A DNA stretch of 64,000 nucleotides from Citrus sinensis (taxonomy: Eukaryota; Streptophyta; Magnoliopsida; Sapindales; Rutaceae): positions 29,613,501-29,677,500 of the forward strand of contig NC_068557.1 in NCBI RefSeq assembly GCF_022201045.2, read 5' to 3'. Positions 53,605-64,000 of this stretch are shown here, one piece after another; within the stretch, counting starts at the first letter, position 1; every line of letters begins with the position of its first letter. The notes below the pieces were generated by a model. The model was given only the letters and a program-made list of their open reading frames with translations. It was not told the DNA's origin and did not search any database. Position numbers and translations under genes: made by a program.

Positions 53605-56600
53605 TAAGAATATACATCTTGCAGGCATGAGGATCAACATATGCAATTAATCCATAGCGTTTATTCATCGAAACAAACGAATGCTGCAATCAAAATGATA
53701 ATTAGGGTAATAACTCTGCTCAAAAGGGCAAAAAAAAGTGCATTTTTCTAATCTAATTTGCTAATGAAATTTTATTGTATGGAAACAGGGCTACTCTGTA
53801 GTTCTGGAAAGTACTTCATACCGCCACAAGTCTCTGACAATAACCGGAGCTGGTAAAGGAATTCCAATTTCTCTCCATGTAACAGGAAACTATCGCAATT
53901 CTTCCTTTTGATAGCGGCCTTGCCCAAATCTGCATATTGTCTTGAAAATATGATCGGTTGAGCCTTAAAGATTTGCTGCATTACTGTTTATGTTGCATGA
54001 AGATGTTTCTAGATGCAAGAGATTGCACTATTCATTTGAGTAATTTAGTGTTCGAGACAATACCTCAAGGGCACCTTTTGATCGTATTTTCCTCCTTGGA
54101 ACTCCTAATGGATCCTGATTGACAACTATCACCTCTTTGTTTCCGAGGATCTTCAGAGTCTCTCCGCTTGCTGATCTAATATCGTACCCAATGAGCAGAG
54201 GGCCTGTCAAACTTTGGTGTTTAGATTCTATAAAGTACTAACTAGTTGCAGCAATTAAATACAAGAGAAGCTACTCACTTTCATGAGAGGCCAGATGCTA
54301 AAATGAGACCGGTACTCTTCCAGGCTCATCCCACCATTTCCAACTTCTAACATATCAGGATCTATTCTGGTCAGAATCCAAAAGTTAGAAAAATTATATA
54401 TCACACAAATATAATCCTTGATTTGCATCAAAGACATGCACAGTTTCATTCAATAGCATAATGGTTTTATCAAATGCTAGGACTAATTGATTGTTATCGG
54501 TTACCATTCCACCTGCCAGGTCCTGCAAATCTTCCCCAAACGTTGTTTTGATCCGCAATGGATGTGATACTGAGAGAATTAGAGATAAAATTGAGTGAAA
54601 TCAATTATATGAACATCATATTTTCTTTGAAATTATAATCAGCTGGGAAATTTGTACCTCTCCCATTTGTCCCTAATGTCCCCCGTAGTTCTCCAGGCAT
54701 TACGTACCAGCCCATTTCGCTGGATTTTCGTCCCCCCTGAGAGAAAGTATAGCCATATTTCAAATCCTGATTTAAATATATCGATCATTTTATTTCATAA
54801 ATTTCAAGTACTCACTATTCACATATCGAGTAAAGTATTGGACGGCCAGCCTTGAGCAATGCATAACTCATCTTAGTATATCTGTAACCAAAGAAAAATC
54901 TTTATCTGTATTGGTATTGAGATAAATTTGAGTATAAACATTGGGCCAAGATTTCACGCAAAGTATTGTTACCTTTCTTGAGGTTTTGAACCATCATGGA
55001 AGCAGTTATCATACTTCAAGTAGTCAATCCCCTGCACCAATATAAATGGCCTTAATATTGTTAAGTTGTGATTAATTAGTTTTTATCAAGTACTTTTAGA
55101 AGTTAAACATTATTATAAGTTTTGTACAAAAAGATGCTAACCCATTGGGCAAAGGTTCCTGCATCTTGTACTTCATGTCCAAGAGAGCCTGGCATTGTGT
55201 TGCTACATGTTCTAAAACTGTAACCACAAAAAATAATTTCAAATTTCCTAGGTAGTGTTTGTGATTTTTAACTTGGCTTATACGATGGTATACAGTTAAT
55301 TTACCCAGCATCAGAATATATCCCAAGTCTTAAACCCTTTGCGTGAACATAATCAGCGAGGGCCTTGATTCCAGAAGGAAATGTTGAAGTTTTTGCCCTT
55401 AAATTACCCTCCAGTCTCGCTCACTTTCTGCCCAGCAATCATCTGTTTTGGACGTTCGAAATTCAAATGGGAATAGCAGGAAAATGCTTTCTCTGAGTGC
55501 ATGATCAGCTTAAAAGGCTTATCAATATTTACATATTTGTACCCAAGTGCCGCCAGACCAGTTGAAACAAGAGCCTCAGCTGTTCGTAGGAATCAAATAT
55601 GACTTGAAAAGGTCAATTTCATTAATGAAAAATTATTGAGAACGTTCATCAGAAGACAGGGATAAGGACTGCTTAATTTCAACTCCATGAATTCAAATAT
55701 TGACAGACTCTTAATTAATGCCACAGTCTCATTGAGGTTTCATTTTCATTATTCGTATTTTATTTTGTAGTGTTCTTTTAATTTGATTTTCAGTCAAATT
55801 GGCGTACTACAGTTTAGTTTTGTCATTTTCAACTTTTAGCGGGTGTTAATCAGAATGGTGTAGTCCTAATTTGAAACAATCAAACAGTTGGACTAATTCA
55901 TATCTACACGTTTAACCCAATTAGAAAGCTCATGGGGCCGATTCTAGTTGAGTAAAGCACGGTTTCTGTTCACCAATCACAAAGTGCTTATTCGATTGAG
56001 TAAAGATGAAAATTTATTCAAAATTTTGAAATTTTAATGCAAAACATGCATTTGAAAAGATTTAACACACCATACACATTACTGGTTAAATCATAAGTCA
56101 TAACTAAACTTTTAGAAATTAGTCTGAAAAACCTCTTTGCAAGTACTTTCAAATTAAGTATTCAAAAGCTCAAATATATTATATATAGTGAAGATATTTT
56201 TATTTTAATAAAGTAAAGATACTACTAGCAGATAAAAAAAATACATTCCTTAATGTATTGAAATTTATTTATTTTTTATTTTAACGTGCATTCTCACTTT
56301 AGTAAAGTGAGGAATTGAGGACGCCATATTCCAATTTCTCCCAAAGCATTGAAAGCCAATGAAAATGGAAAGAGAGCTTGGTCAATATAAAAATTAAATC
56401 AATAGCAATTAGTATAAAAAGTAAGTACGTGCCCCATGGGAGGAGTCCGAGCGAGGCCATTGGCTAGAAGAAACTGGGTGTAAGCGTTGCCTGGCATTGG
56501 TGCTGATGTTGATAGCATTAGTCAGAGTACTGACGATTCGCAGAATAGCTAAAACAACGAAGACGGACCCAACAACAGCAAATCCCATTTTCATTTCTCT
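53605..56600 (-). pseudogene. Alpha-galactosidase (GH27) pseudogene
   Basis: Exon remnants in gene order: 56597-56440 (signal-anchor-like start, then LANGLARTPPMG in a shifted frame), 55600-55530 (ALVSTGLAALGYKYVNID), 55440-55320 ([31 protein letters not shown]), 55210-55146 ([13 protein letters not shown]), 55035-54975 (GIDYLKYDNC, with the nucleophile Asp), 54893-54835 (YTKMSYALLKAGRPILYSICE), 54735-54657 (NAWRTTGDIRDKWE), 54570-54495 (IADQNNVWGRFAGPG), 54365-54285 ([22 protein letters not shown], with the acid/base Asp), 54205-54030 (PLLIGYDIRS, NKEVIVVNQDPLGV), 53985-53780 and 53695-53605 (PHACKMYILTP). Lesions: frameshift in exon 1, the exon carrying GWNSWNHF not found, a donor after NID reading AT instead of GT, a frameshift in ERDW, and a stop after SICE. 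The gene has decayed along its whole length while active-site codons survive by chance. Confidence 0.88.
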
Positions 56601-59600
56601 AAACGAAGCTTTGGGATCTATATGCATATAATAAATATATGTTTATATAAAACAAGGCAGCGATGGGTGACTAGAGCGGGAAGAAAGATGGGCAAAATCG
56701 TAACACTGTACTTTTTTCACAAGCATGAAAAGAAAAATTATAGTGAATCATCGCCCATAAATAATTAGACGACCTCTTAATTTTAATTTAATTTTAACAA
56801 AAAAATATTAATTTCGATAATCTTTTAATAGACGGGCCAAATATCGGTGCTGGCATGAAAATTATGAACAACACAGCAATTAATTGGAGTAGGTAGCTGT
56901 CGGTGGGAAAACATGTACAACCTTTGTTCTGTTTCATATTTTGTCTGATAACATTTTGCTTTCACTTCTATCGACAATTCGACATGGAGTGGGACATGCA
57001 CGATGGACTTATTACAGAAACTGCGCGTCTGCGCCATATTTTTTTTATTTATATGTGAATTTTGTTATTTAATAAAACCTACCGTTGGAAGGATGCATGC
57101 CTCAAGGTTATCAGTGCAGAGTTAACTTAGCATTGAAGTCTTCATGATTTTCTACTGCACGTTTATGTATAGTAATATATATTTAAAATTTAATTAATTT
57201 TTTATATTTTAAAAAAAAACCATAAATCGTATCTTTAAAAAAAAAAATAAAACGTGGGTTTAGTACCGAATCTAAATCCCTCAAAATTACTTACAAAACA
57301 TCATAGCTCACTTCACATACAATACTTAAATATTTATACATAAAAATGCTTTGTTTTCTATGTGAAGACTGAAATGGTTTTTGATACATTAATTACATCA
57401 ATCATATCATTTTTAATTAATAATCTAAATGTTTACTCTTCACTCTAATCCAATTAGACAATAATTATTTTTCAAACTGTTTTCTTGACTTAGTCGCCTA
57501 AATTCAATATTTGAGAGGTAGTAATTCAAAAAACTAATTTGAGTTTTATCTAATCCTATTTTTTATTTAAAAAAAAAATCAATTATTACACGGATCAATA
57601 TGAAAATTGCTAATCAACTTAAAATGTTAAGTACTTGTTTGGGGTAAAAGTACAACGATCAAGAACCCATGAGCAAAGAGGTCTCCTCGACCAAAAGCAG
57701 CTCATCGGGAGAGCTCATCCACAAGGAGCCGTCTTCTGGTCGCCCAAATACTTCACTTGGGTGGGGGTATGCGACGAGAGACTCTGGTCGAGGCAGTGTC
57801 GAGCCAACGACGGTTATTCAAGGTATAGATTCTCTCTCAAGGGCCCGGGCATGAGATCCACTCAAAAACGGTTGCGACCCCCACTCACCCATGATGGTAC
57901 AACTGGCCCAGTAATGATCGTGGAGACATGACTGAATATTTCGGATGGGTATAAAAGACACAAAGTTGAAGGTGTAGGGGTTGGATACTCAAACACTGAA
58001 TTCTTCTATATCTCCACTTTCCTTTATTTTTTGGGATTTCTCTTTTTGATCCCTTGGGGAGTTTTAAAGCAAATCCTTCTAGACTTAAAAAGAAAAAGAA
58101 ATTATAATTAAGCCATATGATTGGTGACACAATTTTTCTTAAGTAAAGCCCAAATTGCTGACTTGAGCGTCAAAGGATTTACGCTGGAAAAACCTTCGAC
58201 GCCTTCTGACTGGTTGTTGTGTGTGCGGGAGCCTATTGAGGAGAAGCTCAAGGGCCCAAAATCTTGCTCGTCAGGAGAAGAAGCAGCTCAAAATCATCCC
58301 CTGTCAATTATAAATTTATAAGTGTCGAAGTGGAATCTTGCTAACAGTACTCGAAACAACTAGCTTAATTACACATTATTCTTTTATAAAATGATAAGGA
58401 TCTCAAAAGAGAAAAGATTCTATCATTTGTAGAAAAATATCAAATCAAGTTAAAACTGTTGGAATTTTTTTTTCTTCTTATAAAAGGGTATGTGTGGGCC
58501 CGAGTCAATTTTTACTTCGTTAAAATGTTTATATCTTATAATAATGGGACATTTTGTTGTTATTATTTTGTTTTTCAGTGCTGAATCATTAGAGAGCGGG
58601 TGCGGTTTCTCAATCCTCATTCTTGAGTTGAATTAGTACCGCAAAATTTTCTGACTTGCGGACAGGGATCGGTGGTCTTATTGGCAGTCACAGTCATGGC
58701 ACAATCAGGCAAGCAAGTAAATTTATAGGACAAAGAGCTCAGTGCAAACTGGCCTTGTATCAGCTAAGTTCCAACAACTTTCCTCTCTCCTGCAACGCGT
58801 GGATGCTCCCCACTTGCTACGTTACATACAGAGTCTGTAACGAAGCAAGGTCTTATATTTTCTTTCGATTTCGGTGTTTTCTAGGGTGTTTCTCCATTGC
58901 TAGCGTCAACTTCCCCGAAACTTTATACGGTCTCATTCCCCAAGGAAAAAGAAAAACCCAAAACGTGTCCATCTGTATCACGGCATATCGTTACGTTTTC
59001 TTAACCCAAAATTTCATCAGAGTAAATCAATTTTTGACAGTATAATGGATAGAAAATAATACGCAGACAATACAGCATCTTTAAAAAGTGCAGAATATCA
59101 ATGTACAAAATCTTTAAAAGTTTAAATTGAAAACCAATTATATCTTGGAAGTATGTTATTTTTTTTTTTAATCTAATATTTTTAGGAGATATACAAATAT
59201 AACACGGGAGGATATTAATATATTACAAATTAATTGCTGAGTCAAACTATTAATACAATAATGACACGAAGACATAGCTGAATCCCACCACTTTAGAGTT
59301 AAAAAAAAAAGAAAAAAAAAAAGAGCATACCAACTCAAATTATATTTTCCAACTTCTGATCCCGTTATTAGTTAAATCACGGAAATTGCGAAGCTTCTTC
59401 GACTATCCGAAGAAAATTAATAATAAAGCAATCTAGTAACCAGTATGGGTGATAGGTCCTCACTTACGTATAGAAAAACAATTTTTATATTGTCATTTTT
59501 TTTTTCCGAAAGGAGTTCTATTATGATTTGTTTTCAAAAAAGTTCCTCTATGATTATTTTCGAATAATATAGGCAAATCTCGGCCACAGTTAAGATAACA

Positions 59601-60897
59601 GATATAGACTAATTTGTCGGAAAGATATTAGAATTAATAGAACTGTGAGCATGGTTTTCCAACGAAATCGAACTTCTCACCTTTTTCCGAATATGATAAA
59701 AATCTATTATTTTTAAATAATTATTAGCTAATAATCTCTAACATTTTTATATTAATTTTGCTCCGCCGTAATTGTAACCATGTTCTCCCACCGAAATTGA
59801 ACTTCTCACCTTTCCCAATATGGTTAAAATTCCTTAAAAAAAAAAGGGGTTAAAATTCAATTATTTTTTTATTATCTATAATCTAATAAACGCTTAACGG
59901 TTTTAATTAATTTCGTTCCCTTCGAAGTTAGATCAAGCATGAAATCCAACTTCACCGTAACATCAACGGTCACCATTGGGGAACTATTCAATTTTAATAT
60001 ATTGAAGCCTATGGAGCTAATTCATGCTAAAATAATAATAATAATAATTGAAGAATTGAGAGATTATGTAGTGTATATAATGAATGGGAAAAAGTTATTT
60101 CAGATATTAAAAATCAAAGTAGCATTATTGATTACCTTATTTCCAAATTATTCTATTCTTTTTTAAACATTCTATTCTCAGTAATTAAGAATTCGACTTC
60201 AGTATAGACATTAAAATTCAGAATGTCAATATTCCACCTCATTTTTTTTTTGTTTTAATTGAATAAATGCCATTTTGTGTGAATAATGTTAATAACATTT
60301 GCAGAAAATATGTTCCATTAAACTTCTGCATTGCATCCACACATTTCCTGCGAATGCACTTTAATCTTTCTCTTTATCGGGCACTTTTGCCGTCACATTT
60401 AAAAAAAATATAGTAATACGTAGGAACCACGTATAAAAAATATAAATAAAATGGAATCAAAGAGAGAGAGCAGTTTAATTAATTAATTAATTAGCAACAA
60501 TATGTTTTTTATCATTCTAAATTACAATATATACGGAGACATAAATATGGAAAAAACAGTAGAAATAATTGAAGCTGAATACGTGTTACAAAAAGTTCAG
60601 AGCATACAATTTTACAAGTGAGATTTGTAAATCTCGATGAACCATCTGCAACACGAAGTTGTTGCAAGATGAAAAATATGAATATTTTAAAAAATTGTAC
60701 AGTGTATGAAGCCTGCTTGATCATAGGCCTGATAACGAACAATTGCAAAAGAACAAATGTGCAATGAAAAAGAAACACTTTTGTTTTCTTTTCTATACAG
60801 AAAAAGTAAATAAATCAATTAAATAATAAATTGGTTAAGAAAAATTAAAAAAATCAAATCAATGTACGAATTAATGAAAGAATATTCATTATTAATT
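56601..60897. other. Gene-free region with LTR-like relic
   Basis: No intact gene recognised. 57630-58320 looks like a gypsy-type LTR relic. 58600-59000 is a GC-richer patch with a 129-codon open frame but no known motif. The rest is AT-rich. Confidence 0.5.
57630..58320 (+). mobile_element. Probable solo LTR (gypsy-like), degraded
   Basis: GC-richer than its surroundings. It has a TATA-like GGTATAAAAG at 57948-57957 followed about 70-200 bp later by the TTGACTTGAGCGTC and TACGCTGGAAAA-CCTTCGACGCC block, which resembles the R/U5 region of plant gypsy LTRs. No internal coding domains and no second LTR are seen in the window. Borders and target duplication are undefined. Confidence 0.55.
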
Positions 60898-61881
60898 TTA
60901 ATAATTCTGCAGAAAGCCCATAGGTTCCCTATTTGCTGTACTTTCTTCCTCCACTTCAATCAAGTTATTGATCACCGCATCGGTTGCTGTTGTTAAGAAC
61001 TCTGACCAATCCCTATATAAAATGAAACATTATCTCAAGATCAGATTCTTATTAATTCGCGCGCAAACACACACATATATATAGAAAGAGGTGATATATA
61101 TGATCTAAGATAACAGATTTTATTAAAGTTTAAGATGAGTTGACAAGGATGTGAAAATATTTTTATAATATTATAAACTGTCTAATAATTATGTAAAAAC
61201 ATGTTAACACAGTTGTCAAATGTTTTCATAACATTGTAAAATGATTTTTTAATATTTTACAACATTATAAAGGATTTATCAATACTTTGAAATCTCTGAT
61301 TGACATTTTAAAAAATAGAGACCCTTGCACCAGAAAATGAATACCTATAAAATCAAACTTCAATTTTTAAAAAAAAATAATACATACCCATTAATTGAGT
61401 CAAATGTGAGTCCCACCGTGTACTTTGCTTCCTCAAGAGCCCGTGAAAATCTCTGCAACTCCTTTCTAGAGCAAGTTCCATTATCAGGAACCTGAAGCTG
61501 CGACGGCTTGACATCATAAAAAATAGGTATAACTTTCTTCCTGGACTCCATAATAAGAGCAAGCTCGTGGAGACAGAAATAGGACTCGCAGTAACGAGGA
61601 GAAAACACGGCGACGCCGAGCTTACAGTGCTTAATGGCGGTATCAATTTTATCAAACAACCTGTCCCCAGGCTTCATATTTTTGCTATCCAAGAAAGGAT
61701 TAAGCCTCAGCCTTGAGAGGTGATCGTGAAGCAAGCCTGCAATGGTCCTCTTTGTGTCGGTTCCCCGATGATTAATGAACACATCGCATGGTCGACGGGT
61801 AATAGGCAATTGGATTTGGTGGTGAGGACGATGATGAATGATTTTACGGCACAAGCTTTTGGTTGATGAATAACGCTGCAT
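60898..61881 (-). CDS. TIR-domain-only protein
   Basis: Exons 61881-61388 and 61012-60898 join in phase to give 202 aa. Residues about 31-165 form one TIR domain: RPCDVFINHRGTDTKRT (start strand and box 1), FLDSKNMKPGDRLFDKID (box 2), LGVAVFSPRYCESYFCLHEL with the likely catalytic Glu106, VIPIFYDVKPSQL, and ALEEAKYTVGLTFDS. No NB-ARC or LRR sequence follows; after DWSEFLTTATDAVI comes an acidic tail (IEVEEE) and a stop. Plant TIR domains cleave NAD+ and make small nucleotide signals that act through EDS1; a TIR-only protein with an intact Glu should be able to do so when it self-assembles. The wording RPCDVFINHRG matches a conserved TIR-only family found across flowering plants. The ATG at 61881 is the first in frame. 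Confidence 0.93.
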
Positions 61882-62023
61882 GGCACCTTCAAAAAGCCAC
61901 TGAGTTTTTATAAATTAATTATTATTTATTTGTTGATGAGTTTCTTTTTTTTTTTTTTTTCTCCCCCCTCAATCTGATTTTGTTTGTATGGTGTTGTAGG
62001 ATTTGAAGGGAAGGTGTGGGGTG

Positions 62024-62031
62024 TATTTATA
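62024..62031 (-). promoter_or_regulatory. TATA box of the TIR-only gene
   Basis: TATAAATA on the minus strand, 143 bp above the ATG, preceded by AT-rich DNA; a CT-rich tract (61940-61972 on the plus strand) lies in the predicted leader. Confidence 0.6.
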
Positions 62032-62240
62032 GGTTAAAAAATTAAGATATTGGTTTGATCATGACTGAAAGGCAGGGTTTGATTTCAAGGAGACGACTCT
62101 TGATAAAAGATGAGAGCTTTTGAATATTTTGACTACTCTTCATAGGCTTACATGGAACTGCAATACCAATATACGAACCTTCAAACACGTTTATTCTTTA
62201 TTTATTTATTTTGCAGGGACAGGCTGACATGGTCGTTTAA

Positions 62241-62242
<2 letters not shown>

Positions 62243-62281
<39 letters not shown>
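62243..62281. repeat. (TA)n microsatellite
   Basis: About 19 TA units, roughly 215 bp upstream of the TATA box of the TIR-only gene. Confidence 0.95.
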
Positions 62282-62284
<3 letters not shown>

Positions 62285-63169
62285 TCAGATTTCTTATATT
62301 ACTTAGAAATTTTTTTTTTCTGAAATCTAAATTTTATTTGGTTTTAGATATTTATCGTTTTTAAATTTTTGTTTTGTGTTAGTTATATCTGATTATAAAA
62401 TATTTAGGTTTGAATGAAAAAAATTAAATATTTTAACTTTTATCTAAATAGCAAAACATCTGAATAAAACTTTAATATTCTCTCATTAATACCCTTTTTA
62501 AATAAATTTATATTCTATTATATAAACTATTCTCTTATTACTTTTTTATTTATCCCTCTTTTTTGTTATATGCACGTATTCAACTATTAATTATTTTTTT
62601 GAATGAGAATTTTAAACATAAAAGAACTTAAGATAAGTGTGTACAATATTTCCCTCTCTTTGTATTTATATATACTATTTTTATAATAGATTTTAAATTT
62701 TATTTAGTACATTAATTTTAATTCAAATGATTAAACAATTTTTAATTGACTTATGTAATTAACAAAAAAAAATACAGTGTACTAAAATAACATTATAAGT
62801 ATCATATATTAATGTAAAAAATACATGTGCTGTGTACACACACACACACACTCTCTACTTTTAATACTTCGTTAAGGTAAACATTATCATTTTTTTACTA
62901 ATCAAATAAATTATTTATAACTTATCATTTGTTTAACCAAAAAATATAAGTATTGTTAATATTTATTAGGCTATATATGTCAACATATTATATTTCAAAT
63001 GTTTTACTTTTGACAAATAAACAACTTAATTGTTATATTCAGATATTGAAAGAAGAAAAACAAACATGTTATTCAAATATATGTATTCAGACTTATTCAA
63101 ATTTCAACCAAATTCATATATGTTCAGATTTTAGACAAAAAAAATGAAACTATGAAAGACTACTTATGG

Positions 63170-63800
63170 TTTGTTTATTTATGGAATGGAGAAATGAGAA
63201 TCCAAATAAAAATGTTTGATAGTGTTTACTTGTATAAATATGAGGGTGAACAGGAATGAAAGATATAGAGCCCATATATTTTTGGGATTAAAGAATAGGA
63301 ACTTGATTCCCAAGAGAGTGAAAATCAAGTTCCCATTCCTAAAATTGACTATTTTACCCTTATTCAGTTATTAAATTTTCCATTTTATCTTTAATTTAAA
63401 TATTAAAAAATTAAAATAGCAAAAGCTAAAAATCAGAAACCTTAATTTGCAAATCAATCCACCACCAGTAGCTGTTCATCTCACATAGCACCTATACGGT
63501 TATTATTATTAATAATATTTTTATTGTTATTATTATAATTATTGTTGTTGTCATTGTTGTTATTAACAATAATTTTTTTGAATAATAATAATCACAATTA
63601 TTATAACAAATAATAATAGTAACAAATGACAATAACTAACTAAGAGTATTTTAATAACTTGTAACAATTCATTCCGATATCAAAACAAAGTAAATAATAA
63701 ATATCAATACAGTCGATTCCGATTCTGATTTCTACAACTCAAACAAATATTTTATTCTGATTCTCATTCTAGCTCATTCCAATTTCCGATTAATAAATCA
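63170..63800. mobile_element. MITE-like element
   Basis: The left end contains GGAATGGAGAAATGAGAATC and the reverse complement of the right end contains GGAATGAGCTAGAATGAGAATC, followed by AATAAAA-T-TTTG words on both sides. The centre is rich in ATT/AAT triplets. This type of end (GGAATGAGAATC) is common among plant MITEs; the borders are approximate. Confidence 0.55.
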
Positions 63801-64000
63801 TTAAAAGATTTCAACAATTGAAACAATAAATAATACTCACAATTTTATTAATTTCTGATGCTTGTATTTCTAATGTGACATTATCTTATGACTTTCACTT
63901 GCCAAATATTATTTATCTCATTAATTGTATATTGATTTTTATATTTACATTTAACCAATATTTCAAATTACATTTGTTTGTATACAAACTTTTTAAAATG

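Larger units (their letters stand above)
62032..64000. other. AT-rich flank with microsatellite and MITE
   Basis: Contains a (TA)n tract at 62243-62281, a short (CA)n at about 62835-62850 and a probable MITE at 63170-63800. No gene recognised. Confidence 0.5.

Noticed and set aside
61353..61892. Two other minus-strand frames over the TIR exon
   Set aside because: Out-of-phase shadows of the TIR-only coding exon.

Overview
The window looks like nuclear DNA from a dicot plant. It is AT-rich, genes have many short exons with GT/AG introns, TATA boxes are plant-like, and the families present (SCPL peptidase, TPS-e/f terpene synthase, NAC factor, TIR-only protein, ABCG transporter, GH27 alpha-galactosidase, Ty1/copia element, Mutator-type MITE) are plant families. 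The overall mix fits a woody eudicot such as Citrus, but I cannot prove the species from the sequence. Exon models were built by hand from splice sites and checked for reading phase.

Layout: (1) 1-3 kb: a one-exon monoacylglycerol-lipase/caffeoylshikimate-esterase-like hydrolase on the minus strand. (2) 3-11.4 kb: gene-poor AT-rich DNA. (3) 11.4-30.4 kb: an accessory block holding an intact 10-exon serine carboxypeptidase-like gene (+), a terpene-synthase pseudogene fragment (-), a carboxypeptidase pseudogene (+), and an intact 12-exon TPS-f-type terpene synthase of 851 aa (-). The carboxypeptidase pseudogene was split by a 4.9-kb degraded copia retrotransposon in exon 2 and by a 785-bp Mutator-like MITE in the next intron. 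This looks like a duplicated carboxypeptidase/terpene-synthase pair in which one copy of each decayed. (4) 30.4-43.1 kb: long gene-free AT-rich DNA with MITE-like repeats, a SINE-like insertion and small tandem duplications, including a copy of the terpene-synthase upstream region. (5) 43.1-44.5 kb: an intact 3-exon NAC transcription factor (365 aa) of the NARS/NOR type with two G-boxes upstream. (6) 50.5-56.6 kb: two neighbouring pseudogenes, an ABCG half-transporter and an alpha-galactosidase. (7) 60.9-62.0 kb: an intact 2-exon TIR-only protein (202 aa). The rest is AT-rich spacer with transposon remnants.

Five genes look intact: the hydrolase, carboxypeptidase, terpene synthase, NAC factor and TIR-only gene. 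Nothing shows that they act in one pathway. The physical pairing of a terpene synthase with an SCPL protein is the only gene arrangement that hints at specialised metabolism, and the SCPL protein resembles the peptidase class more than the acyltransferase class.
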